Assembly: GCA_036266155.1 (NCBI GenBank)
Contig: DATANR010000166.1
Coordinates: forward strand, 1-15,308
Origin: SIAJ01 sp036266155
GTDB taxonomy: Bacteria; Planctomycetota; Planctomycetia; Gemmatales; Gemmataceae
Reading direction: 5' to 3'
DNA: 15,308 nt
Shown: in pieces, positions 6,152-12,542 of the stretch
Layout of the letters: every line of letters starts with the position of its first letter
How positions within the stretch are numbered: the stretch's first letter is position 1
The notes under the pieces: generated by a model
Seen by the model: only the letters and a program-made list of their open reading frames with translations
Database searches by the model: none
What the model was told of the DNA's origin: nothing
Translations under genes and position numbers: made by a program

Positions 6152-7279
6152 TCAATCCACCATCTGATGCGGAACAAACCGGCTCGTGTTCTGCGTGACC
6201 ATCGTCTCGTCTTCGCGGATGCCCAACCCGCACGCGACGCCGTTGACGACCCAAGTGCCGAACACGGGATAGCGGCCGTCGTGCGCTTTCATGGGCGCGA
6301 GTGTTTGGTAAACGCTCGGCCCGTCGGTGTAGACGCCGTCCGTCGCGATCTTCGTCTGGCCGTTGATGACGACCGTAATGTTCGCCCCTTCGCGGGCATG
6401 GACTGGTTTGCGAACGTAGTTGCCCTCGATCTCGTTGAACGATGCCGGCAGCAGGTACGGGCTGTGCGGATGTCGTTCGTAGAGCAGCGGCAGGATCGAC
6501 TTGCACGACAGAATCATCTTCCACGCCGGCTCGATCCACTTGGTCGGGGCCTGGAGCACGTTCTTGCCAAAGTCCTCGCGGATGATCCATTCCCACGGGT
6601 AGAGCTTGAACAACCGGTGAATCGGTCGATTGGCGCGATCGACGAACGTCCGCTCCGATCGATCCCAGCCAATCTGCTCAATGTCGAGATAGTCCGTCTC
6701 AAATCCGGCCTGGATGCACGTATCGCGCAGATACTCGACCGTGATGTAATCCTCAGGCACGCCTTCTTGAGCGGAGAAGCAGATCGGTCCGTCGTCACGT
6801 TCCTTGAGTGCCTGCCACGCTTCGATCAGCCGTTCGTGGATGCTGTTGAACTGGTCGCCGCGCTCGTCGATGTCCTTCAGCCATTGCCACTGCACGATCG
6901 AGGCTTCGAGGAGGGCGGTCGGCGTGTCGGCGTTGTACTCGAGTAACTTGGGAGCACCGACACCGTCGTAGGCGAAGTCGAATCGGCCGTACACGCCCGG
7001 CTCGTCGTCGTTCCACGAGCGCACGACCATTTCCTCAAATTCCTTCGGAATGAGGAACAGGCCGAACATGCGTTCGTCGATGACCTCTTGCACGAGATCG
7101 AGGCACATCGCGTGGAGCGTGTTGGCAGCAAGTTCGAGTTGGTCGACTTCGAACGATGAGAGTTGATAAGCGGCCGACTCGTCCCAATACGGCTCACCCT
7201 TGAGCGTGTGGAACAGCAGACCGTGCTCCTCGACGCGCTTCTGCCAGTTGGGCCGCGGGTCGATGCGGATGCGGTGCAT
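6152..7279 (-). CDS. Glutathionylspermidine synthase family ATP-grasp ligase (YgiC/YjfC type)
   Basis: This 375-aa protein corresponds to the synthetase domain alone, without the N-terminal amidase of the bifunctional E. coli Gss. Family signatures are visible: EYNADTPTALLEA (from 114), the ATP-grasp lysine loop KPVHAREGAN (291-300), then PVFGTWVVNG (338-347), GIRED (353-357) and TQNTSRFVPH (362-371). Such enzymes form an amide bond via an acyl phosphate. For the YgiC/YjfC branch the substrate is unestablished as far as I recall, so glutathionylspermidine should not be assumed. The start ATG is at 7279-7277; the ribosome site is weak, but the gene follows the SRGGFG protein by only 21 bp, and the next gene begins 11 bp after its stop. 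No membrane segment is present, so it is cytoplasmic. The operon arrangement parallels E. coli ygiB-ygiC. Confidence 0.93.
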   Translation of the reverse strand: MHRIRIDPRPNWQKRVEEHGLLFHTLKGEPYWDESAAYQLSSFEVDQLELAANTLHAMCLDLVQEVIDERMFGLFLIPKEFEEMVVRSWNDDEPGVYGRFDFAYDGVGAPKLLEYNADTPTALLEASIVQWQWLKDIDERGDQFNSIHERLIEAWQALKERDDGPICFSAQEGVPEDYITVEYLRDTCIQAGFETDYLDIEQIGWDRSERTFVDRANRPIHRLFKLYPWEWIIREDFGKNVLQAPTKWIEPAWKMILSCKSILPLLYERHPHSPYLLPASFNEIEGNYVRKPVHAREGANITVVINGQTKIATDGVYTDGPSVYQTLAPMKAHDGRYPVFGTWVVNGVACGLGIREDETMVTQNTSRFVPHQMVD

Positions 7280-7300
7280 GGGAGTCGTGCAGAAGGTTGT

Positions 7301-7609
7301 TCAGCCGCCGACAGCGCCGCGACCGATGCCGCCGAAGCCGCCGCGCGAGACGTTGCCGCCGCCCATCGCCGGCGGCCGCCCTCCCATGCGGCTGCCGGAC
7401 GCCGCCCAGGCGCCGGTGTGGATCCAGATGAAGCCGCCGCCGCGGTAGTGGCGCTGGCCGTTGTTGTTGACGTTATTCCCGCCAAGCTGTTGAGCGACCT
7501 GCTCTTTCTGCTTGGCCTCCAGGTCTTCCTCCGGATAGAGGAAGTGGCCGGCGGTCAGAATCCCCGAGCCAACGAGGACGAGCGAAAACTCACGGGTCAT
7601 GCGGGCCAT
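7301..7609 (-). CDS. Small Gly-rich membrane-anchored protein with YgiB-like SRGGFG tail, 102 aa
   Basis: The start is ATG at 7609-7607, with GAGGTG at 7620-7615 and a 5-nt spacer; an ATG three codons in is also possible. A hydrophobic segment, REFSLVLVGSGILTAGHFLY (residues 6-25), could be a membrane anchor or uncleaved signal. A charged, Gln/Asn-rich linker and a Gly-rich C-terminal half follow. The end contains NVSRGGFGGIGRG (SRGGFG at 88-93), closely resembling the conserved (S/T)RGGFG near the C-terminus of YgiB/DUF1190 proteins. Its position directly upstream of a YgiC-type ATP-grasp gene strengthens the comparison, since ygiB and ygiC are neighbours in enterobacteria. It is less than half the length of YgiB, and the rest does not align by eye. 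A substrate or partner of the ligase is the natural hypothesis. Confidence 0.75.
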   Translation of the reverse strand: MARMTREFSLVLVGSGILTAGHFLYPEEDLEAKQKEQVAQQLGGNNVNNNGQRHYRGGGFIWIHTGAWAASGSRMGGRPPAMGGGNVSRGGFGGIGRGAVGG

Positions 7610-7725
7610 GGCGACACCTCGACCGAGGGTACGGACGCGATGGTGTATGTGTACCAGCAATTCGAGCGCTTTGCCAGAAGATTTGGGTGACCGATTGATC
7701 CTTGGTCGTGAATTGACTCATTTTG

Positions 7726-7753
7726 ATGCCGCGTATGCATTTCAACGCGGCAT
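7726..7753. repeat. 9-bp perfect inverted repeat
   Basis: ATGCCGCGT (7726-7734) is the exact reverse complement of ACGCGGCAT (7745-7753), with a 10-nt loop. It lies upstream of the minus-strand operon and close to the second hairpin at 7784-7823. No T-tract is present, so an operator or transcript hairpin is more likely than a terminator. Confidence 0.6.
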
Positions 7754-7768
7754 GAAACCGTTGCGAGC

Positions 7769-7823
7769 AAGATGGCCAACCGGCTAAGATGGCCAACACA
7801 CATACAGGGGTTGGCCATCTTAG
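7769..7823. repeat. Three copies of AAGATGGCCAAC, two of them forming a 14-bp hairpin
   Basis: AAGATGGCCAAC occurs at 7769-7780 and 7786-7797 (direct, 17-bp period) and inverted at 7810-7821. The second and third copies extend to 14-bp perfect arms, CTAAGATGGCCAAC (7784-7797) and GTTGGCCATCTTAG (7810-7823), around a 12-nt loop. One arm can pair with either direct copy, so alternative hairpins are possible. This suggests an attenuator-like or multi-site operator arrangement between the divergent genes, or a small mobile repeat. Confidence 0.65.
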
Positions 7824-8018
7824 ATTGCGATTGCCGTACTTATCTCCCTGTTCAGAAACGAGATGCGTCAAGTTTTTCACTTCTCAATTCTAGCGCCGGA
7901 TGGCATCAATTCTCTCTGGAAAGCTCGAGATTCCGACTTAGGTCCCAGCGTATGAGTTAAAAAAATGGCATTCGTTCTCGACTTGTCGACACAATGAGGT
8001 TGTCGTCGGAGAAAAAAT

Positions 8019-9824
8019 GTGGCCGATGCCCCGCTGGGGATGGTGACCGAATATCTGCATCGCGTTGCCGCGTCGACGGCCACGCGGACGGATAGCGAGC
8101 TGCTCGCGCGCTACGCCGCAAGCGGCGACGACGAGGCGTTTGCGATTCTGCTCCGCCGACATGGGCCGATGGTGCTTGGTGTTTGTTGTCGAACGCTTGG
8201 CCCGACGCCGGACGCGGACGATGCTTTTCAGGCGACGTTCATCGCGCTGTCGCAACGGGCCGGCCGCATTCGCGAGACCTTGCCAGGCTGGCTTTATCGT
8301 GTTGCCGTTCGGACGTCGCGCAAGGCACTCAGGCGATCCAAACGGGCGGGCTCGGGGACGGAAGCAATCGACCGCACCGATTCGCTCGCGGCCGTCGAAT
8401 GGGGCGAGGTCCGCCGCGTTCTCGACGACGAATTGAATCGCCTGCCCACACGCTGGCGGACACCGCTCGTGCTCTGCTATCTCGAAGGCCTGACGCGCGA
8501 TGAAGCAGCGACGCAGCTCGGCTGGTCACTGCGCACGCTCCATCGCCGGCTCGACGAGGGCCGGCAGCGCTTGCGCGAACGGCTTACGAAACGAGGCCTA
8601 GCGCCAGCTCTGCTCGCCACGCTCGTGCTGACCGGCGACCTGCGCAGCGAAGTCTCTGCGGGCCTGCTGAGAACGACTATTCAATTGACGCACGCCACCG
8701 CTGTGCCGGACGCGATACGCACGTTGTTGCCACACGCTTTTTCGACCGGAGGGATTGCAATGAAGGCTCTCGTTTCCGCCACGGTCATCGTCGCTGGCCT
8801 CGGTGTGGCCTTGAGCACGCGGCAACCGGTCGCGGCCGTGCAGCCGACGCGGTCCGAACCCACGATCGCCCTCACGCGGGCGCCGGCGCCCAAAGATCGG
8901 AAGGCTGACGACCCGCTCTTTGTGAGTGCGAACGAAGCGAGCGACCGCGCGGCCAAATGGCTGCTTCAGAACCAGGAGAAAGATGGCACGTGGGACAAGC
9001 CGCCCATTACCGCCGCGATTTCCGGCGGCTTCACCGCACTGGCGTTGCTGGCACTGCTCGAATCGGGAACCAAGGCGACCGACCCCGCGATCGCGAAGGC
9101 GATGGAGTATTTGCGCAACCTCGAACCGAAGAGCGTCTATGTCGTTTCGCTGCAAACACAGGTCCTCTGCGCAGCGAATCAAAAGCAAGACTCGAATCTC
9201 ATTCGGCGCAACGTCAACTGGCTCGAAAAAGCAGCATCGCACAACAATGCGAAACAACTGATCGGCTGGCGCTACACCGACCAACCGGGCAACGACGCCG
9301 ACAACTCGAACTCGCGCTTCGCGGTAGCCGCGCTCTATGCCGCGCATAAGGCGGGATTCAAGGTGACGAACGCCAATCTCTGGACCGGTGTGCGCGATTA
9401 CTACACGCGCACGCAAACGAAGAATGGCGGCTGGGCCTATACCCAATTTGGCGGGGCGGAAACCCACACGATGACCGCGGCTGGCGCGCTCTGTCTGAAA
9501 TGTGCCGTCAAGGCGATCGGCGAAGAAGACGCGAACGCGAAGCAAGCCCTCGTCAATGCGAACGATTGGCTCGCGTCCAATTTCCGCATCGAGTGCAACT
9601 TCACTTACTACAACCTCGACGTCATCTCCGCATTCGGCCGCGTGCAGACCACCAAGAAGTTCGGCGACGGCGACAAGTCCCGCGCCTGGTTCCGCGAAGG
9701 CTGCGATTGGCTGTTCCAAAAGCAGAAAGACGACGGACGGTTCACCTCCACGAGCGCGGCGGAAGCGAATCCAGTCATCAGCACGGCGTTCGCGTTGCGG
9801 TTTCTGGCGAGTCGGCCGGATTGA
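8019..9824 (+). CDS. ECF sigma factor fused to membrane segment and extracytoplasmic alpha-toroid domain, 601 aa
   Basis: The GTG at 8019 has GGAG (8008-8011) at a 7-nt spacer; ATG 8040 is an alternative. Residues 24-110 are sigma region 2: DADDAFQATFIALSQRA is the planctomycete-type core-binding helix and PGWLYRVAVRTSRKALRR the -10 recognition helix. Residues 136-190 are region 4 (LPTRWRTPLVLCYLEGLTRD, then LGWSLRTLHRRLDEGRQRLR, the -35 helix-turn-helix). A membrane segment spans about 249-267. Residues 305-601 form a squalene-cyclase/prenyltransferase-like alpha-toroid with QW-type repeats: WLLQNQEKDGTW, YYTRTQTKNGGWAY, WLFQKQKDDGRF. No catalytic DxDD is visible, so binding or sensing is more likely than cyclisation. 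Sigma factors tethered to outer domains are known in planctomycetes; signal-dependent release is inference. An internal ATG at 8760 has its own ribosome site and is listed separately. Confidence 0.93.
   Translation: MADAPLGMVTEYLHRVAASTATRTDSELLARYAASGDDEAFAILLRRHGPMVLGVCCRTLGPTPDADDAFQATFIALSQRAGRIRETLPGWLYRVAVRTSRKALRRSKRAGSGTEAIDRTDSLAAVEWGEVRRVLDDELNRLPTRWRTPLVLCYLEGLTRDEAATQLGWSLRTLHRRLDEGRQRLRERLTKRGLAPALLATLVLTGDLRSEVSAGLLRTTIQLTHATAVPDAIRTLLPHAFSTGGIAMKALVSATVIVAGLGVALSTRQPVAAVQPTRSEPTIALTRAPAPKDRKADDPLFVSANEASDRAAKWLLQNQEKDGTWDKPPITAAISGGFTALALLALLESGTKATDPAIAKAMEYLRNLEPKSVYVVSLQTQVLCAANQKQDSNLIRRNVNWLEKAASHNNAKQLIGWRYTDQPGNDADNSNSRFAVAALYAAHKAGFKVTNANLWTGVRDYYTRTQTKNGGWAYTQFGGAETHTMTAAGALCLKCAVKAIGEEDANAKQALVNANDWLASNFRIECNFTYYNLDVISAFGRVQTTKKFGDGDKSRAWFREGCDWLFQKQKDDGRFTSTSAAEANPVISTAFALRFLASRPD
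8748..8762 (+). promoter_or_regulatory. Internal ribosome site and ATG within the sigma/toroid gene
   Basis: GGAGGG (8748-8753), a 6-nt spacer and ATG (8760-8762) lie in frame at codon 248. Initiation here would give a 354-aa protein beginning MKALVSATVIVAGLGVAL, i.e. a signal-peptide-bearing toroid without the sigma domains. The downstream paralogue begins at exactly the homologous methionine (MKALISTAFVIAGF), which supports a real or ancestral start. Confidence 0.5.
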
Positions 9825-9852
9825 GACGGTCTCAAACCAGCGGGTGGGACGG

Positions 9853-9934
9853 GCCGGAGCCCGAAGCGGGAGCGAGGGCGACGGCGCGAATTTCGCGTGA
9901 CGCCGTCGCCCTCGCTCCCGCTTCGGGCTCCGGC
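9853..9934. repeat. Perfect palindromic element, 34-bp arms
   Basis: Bases 9853-9886 are the exact reverse complement of 9901-9934, with only 14 bases between. The inner bases contain a second small palindrome (CGCGAATTTCGCG, 9885-9897). The arm carries the GAGCCCGAAGCGGGAGCGAG motif, a composition I associate with dispersed extragenic palindromes in Gemmata-type genomes. It lies 28 bp past the sigma/toroid stop and 98 bp before the paralogue. It could stop or stabilise the upstream transcript, but perfect arms suggest recent arrival as a MITE/REP-like unit. Confidence 0.85.
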
Positions 9935-10032
9935 TTACCGGACCATCCAGTTAACGCAGAACGTCTGCTACTTCCAACGTCTGTCGAATTCGGGTATCCT
10001 CTTGGAGCAACTCAAGTCCAGGGGAAGGTGCG

Positions 10033-11100
10033 ATGAAGGCCCTCATCTCTACCGCGTTCGTTATTGCCGGATTTTCGGTTGCCTTTAATTTCTGTCAGCC
10101 AATCGAAGCGTGTCCACGGATTTGCCGAACGGCAAACCCACCCGTTCTCATCGTGGCGCCCGTCGTCCAAGACAAGGCGCCGGAGGACGAACTTACGAAG
10201 AAAGTGCTGGAGGCACAGAAGAAAGGAATCGAGTACCTGAAGAGTCAGCAAAAGGACGAGGGCGGCCGATGGACGTGGGAAAACTCCCTCCTGAGCAACC
10301 TACAGCCGGGCGGCACTTCCGCACTCGCTATTCTTGCGCTCCTCGAAAGTGGCGTAAAGGCGAACGACGCGGTGATCGCCCGCAGCTTGAACTATCTTCG
10401 CTCAGTCGAGCCGAAACACACGTACGTCGTAAGTTTAGTCTTGTGCAAGGTGAATCAGAAAGCAGATGCCGACCTCATTGAACGAAACGTGAAATGGCTT
10501 GAGGAAACGGCCATTTGGAAGGACAAGCAGATACTCGGATGGACCTATTCCAAAGGTACTGGCGCATCCACTGACAACTCCAATACGCGCTACGCCGTGT
10601 CCGGTTTGTACACCGCTCATAAGGCGGGATTCAAAGTTGCGAAAGAAGCGATCTGGGAGTCGATACAGGATCTTTACGTCCGCACTCAATTTCCGGATGG
10701 TGGTTGGAGTTATTCGAGCGATGCCAACAAGTCGACGCACACGATGACGGCGGCAGCGGTGCTGAGTCTAACTCTGGCGAAAGAAGTTCGGGGAAAGGCT
10801 GCCAAGGAAGCGGACAAGGCCGTCGATACTGGCTATGCTTGGCTGGCAAAGAAGTTCCGCCTTCAGAACGAACCGCATACTTTTTACAACTTTGACGTGA
10901 TCGCGGCGCTCGGTCGTGCGTCGGAGAAAAAGGACTTCGGCACCAAGGACAAGACGATCGAGTGGTATCGATTGGGCGCCGAGTGGTTGGTGAAGAACCA
11001 GAAGTCAGACGGTCGATGGGAGATTGCGAACGCACTCGACCAGTACCCCGTCATCAGCACGGCGTTCGCGTTGCGGTTTCTGGCGAGCCCGCCGGATTGA
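10033..11100 (+). CDS. Secreted alpha-toroid (prenyltransferase/squalene-oxidase repeat) protein, 355 aa
   Basis: The start is ATG at 10033, with GGGGAAGG at 10021-10028 and a 4-nt spacer. Residues 1-27 form a signal peptide (MKALISTAFVIAGFSVAF...QPIEAC); cleavage near 26 is likely and a non-canonical lipidation site at C27 is possible. The rest is a toroid collinear with the C-terminal part of the preceding sigma fusion: YLKSQQKDEGGRW, DNSNTRYAVSGLYTAHKAGF (181-200), YVRTQFPDGGWSY (215-227), STHTMTAAA (234-242), WLVKNQKSDGRW (318-329) and ISTAFALRFLA (341-351). The DNSN and THTMTAA motifs are shared and presumably line the toroid cavity. No catalytic acidic cluster was seen. It arose by tandem duplication and lacks the sigma domains. 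A role as soluble partner or competitor of the tethered toroid is inference. Confidence 0.91.
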   Translation: MKALISTAFVIAGFSVAFNFCQPIEACPRICRTANPPVLIVAPVVQDKAPEDELTKKVLEAQKKGIEYLKSQQKDEGGRWTWENSLLSNLQPGGTSALAILALLESGVKANDAVIARSLNYLRSVEPKHTYVVSLVLCKVNQKADADLIERNVKWLEETAIWKDKQILGWTYSKGTGASTDNSNTRYAVSGLYTAHKAGFKVAKEAIWESIQDLYVRTQFPDGGWSYSSDANKSTHTMTAAAVLSLTLAKEVRGKAAKEADKAVDTGYAWLAKKFRLQNEPHTFYNFDVIAALGRASEKKDFGTKDKTIEWYRLGAEWLVKNQKSDGRWEIANALDQYPVISTAFALRFLASPPD

Positions 11101-11251
11101 TCGTGATGACCCAACTGACGCAGAGTTGCTTCTGTCAATGGACGCCGCGCATCTGGTACACCTTCGGAGGGATGGCGACGCTTTCGCTGAAGCGAGCACG
11201 TATGTCGAATCGACGGGGCAAGTTTGAAGCGGAAGGCGGCATGAGGTCTGA

Positions 11252-11257
11252 TATGAT
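11252..11257 (+). promoter_or_regulatory. Possible -10 box (TATGAT) upstream of the HNH cassette
   Basis: TATGAT lies 32 bp before the ATG at 11290. The only TTGAAG upstream (11224-11229) is 22 bp away, too far for a standard sigma-70 promoter. It is a candidate only. Confidence 0.25.
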
Positions 11258-11289
11258 GGAGTACGTAGGGCCGCGAAGGAGAATGCTCC

Positions 11290-11541
11290 ATGTCCATTCA
11301 AATCAATGACGAGACAACTGCCACGAATCTGGGTAGTGCGTCAAGCCCCCAGGAAGTTCACGGCCCGGACGGTCGGCTCCTTGGGCAATTCATTCCTGCT
11401 CCCCGGCCAGGATTGTCGTATCCCGAAGTCGGATTAACCGACGCCGAGCTATTGGCTCGTCTCAACAATCCGGCCGCCAAGTGGCGGACACCGGAAGAGG
11501 TGATGGCCCGACTGCGCGAGATTGACCAATGTTCGCCCTGA
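11290..11541 (+). CDS. Small hypothetical protein of the HNH cassette, 83 aa
   Basis: The start is ATG at 11290, with AAGGAG at 11276-11281 and an 8-nt spacer. The N-terminus is polar; HGPDGRLLGQFIPAPRPGLS looks like a short beta hairpin, followed by two helices (TDAELLARLNN and TPEEVMARLREIDQ). I recall this architecture in many short planctomycete proteins ahead of toxin-like or nuclease genes, reminiscent of antitoxins, but no established function is known to me. It is the first of three closely spaced genes. The gap to the next likely start is 16 bp. Confidence 0.8.
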   Translation: MSIQINDETTATNLGSASSPQEVHGPDGRLLGQFIPAPRPGLSYPEVGLTDAELLARLNNPAAKWRTPEEVMARLREIDQCSP

Positions 11542-11557
11542 GTTGGCTCGATCGGTT

Positions 11558-11854
11558 ATGATTAAATCCATGAAAACCGCGACGCGATCGCTGGAAATGG
11601 AAACGGAAATCTGGCTGCGGATCCTCCATCCGGATCGCGAGTTGACTCCGAAGGTCGCTCGCGCGCTGCTCGGGCTCGCGTTTTCGCCTCCCGAAATCGC
11701 TCGCATGGGCGAGTTATCCGCGAAAGCACGTGCGGGCAATTTGACTCCCGAAGAAGATGAGCAGATGGACGACATCGAGCGGGCCGGAGCGATCTTGTCT
11801 ACATTGAAGTCCAAGGCTCGCCAGGTGCTGAAGCTCTCTCCCCAAAAATCCTGA
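11558..11854 (+). CDS. Small helical protein preceding the HNH nuclease, 98 aa
   Basis: The chosen start is ATG at 11558; ATG 11570 (MKTATRSLEM) is equally possible, and neither has a strong ribosome site, so coupling to the preceding gene is likely. The frame also extends to a TTG at 11522, which would overlap the previous gene and is less likely. The sequence is wholly helical and charged: EIWLRILHPDRELTPKVARA, then LGLAFSPPEIARMGELSAKA, then LTPEEDEQMDDIERAGAILS and a basic end (KSKARQVLK). It resembles a recurrent planctomycete small-protein type found directly before HNH genes. It could be an immunity or accessory protein of the nuclease, but this is conjecture from position. The HNH gene starts 7 bp after its stop. 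Confidence 0.8.
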   Translation: MIKSMKTATRSLEMETEIWLRILHPDRELTPKVARALLGLAFSPPEIARMGELSAKARAGNLTPEEDEQMDDIERAGAILSTLKSKARQVLKLSPQKS

Positions 11855-11861
11855 CCCACGT

Positions 11862-12275
11862 ATGGATGCCGCACTCGTCGCAATGATCTGGCAACGCGCC
11901 GGGAATTGCCGCGAGTATTGCCAGATGTCGCAAGCCTGCGATGAATTGCCCTTCGAGATCGACCACATCATTGCCAAGCAACACGACGGCCCCACCACAC
12001 CGGGCAATCTGGCGCTCGTGTGTTTTGCGGACAACCATCACAAGGGCCCAAATCTCGGGGGCGTCGATCCAAAAACGCGAAAGCGCGTTTGGCTTTTTCA
12101 TCCGCGTCGGCACAAGTGGGACCGTCATTTTCGCTGGAATGGTCCAATACTGATTGGCCGGACCGCTGTCGGCCGCGCGACGATCGCCGTGCTTGCGATG
12201 AACCTTCCGCATCGAGCCCGTCATCGCCGACAACTGATCGCCGAAGGCGTGTTTCCTCCGAGCGTATCGACTTGA
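11862..12275 (+). CDS. HNH endonuclease with degenerate zinc site, 137 aa
   Basis: HNH nucleases cleave DNA with a metal held in a beta-beta-alpha fold. Here FEIDHIIAKQHDGP (D34, H35), GNL (N49) and DNHHKGPN (N58, K61) supply the core. The C-terminal part (LFHPRRHKWDRHFRWNG, then GRTAVGRATIAVL) matches the planctomycete/cyanobacterial HNH type I recall. In that type two CxxC pairs usually bind a structural zinc: CEYC before and CFxCN inside the core. In this copy the first reads C16-REY-C20, with an extra residue between the cysteines, and the second reads C54-FADN, with D57 where cysteine is expected. Catalytic residues look retained, but folding or metal binding may be altered. It is probably translated by coupling from the gene 7 bp upstream. 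Confidence 0.91.
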   Translation: MDAALVAMIWQRAGNCREYCQMSQACDELPFEIDHIIAKQHDGPTTPGNLALVCFADNHHKGPNLGGVDPKTRKRVWLFHPRRHKWDRHFRWNGPILIGRTAVGRATIAVLAMNLPHRARHRRQLIAEGVFPPSVST

Positions 12276-12365
12276 GCACGGGGCCACGGCCTTCGCCAGC
12301 AATCGATTCGAGGGAATTCTGTACCCATCCGCGCGAAGCAGCGGGCATGCTTGTCTCATTCTGTT

Positions 12366-12382
12366 CCGTCAGCGCCTGACGG
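12366..12382 (+). terminator. Short GC hairpin after the HNH cassette (weak terminator candidate)
   Basis: CCGTCAG (12366-12372) pairs with CTGACGG (12376-12382) around a 3-nt loop, 90 bp beyond the HNH stop. It is not followed by a T-tract, so an intrinsic terminator role is uncertain. Confidence 0.35.
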
Positions 12383-12542
12383 CGCCGTCGCGCGTGGATT
12401 GCCAGGATACGCCAAGCGGCATGATGGCCGAGTTGCCGTGATGCCGCTGTACCATTATCTCCCGAAACTAGCTCATTGAATAAACTGAACAAACCTCGCA
12501 GATTCCGTTTACCCACAAACTGACCGTGTTGTGGAGTACGTC

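Larger units (their letters stand above)
7610..8018. other. Divergent control region with two hairpins
   Basis: These 409 bases lie between the minus-strand operon start (7609) and the plus-strand sigma gene (8019). Frames through it are short or lack ribosome sites. It contains a 9-bp-arm hairpin at 7726-7753 and a set of three 12-bp elements forming a second hairpin at 7769-7823. From about 7840 to 8018 it is AT-richer than its surroundings and probably holds the sigma-gene promoter, but I could not identify a convincing -35/-10 pair. Confidence 0.6.

Noticed and set aside
6152..7279. Full bifunctional glutathionylspermidine synthetase/amidase
   Set aside because: Only the ATP-grasp synthetase part is present; there is no N-terminal CHAP-type amidase domain.
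8598..9719. Long minus-strand frame (373 codons) opposite the sigma/toroid gene
   Set aside because: The sense strand encodes a clear sigma factor and toroid; the antisense product is Arg/Val/Gly-rich without motifs or a start context.
8019..11100. Toroid proteins as squalene-hopene cyclases
   Set aside because: The QW-like repeats fit the fold, but no DxDD catalytic motif is visible and the domains are about half the length of a cyclase.
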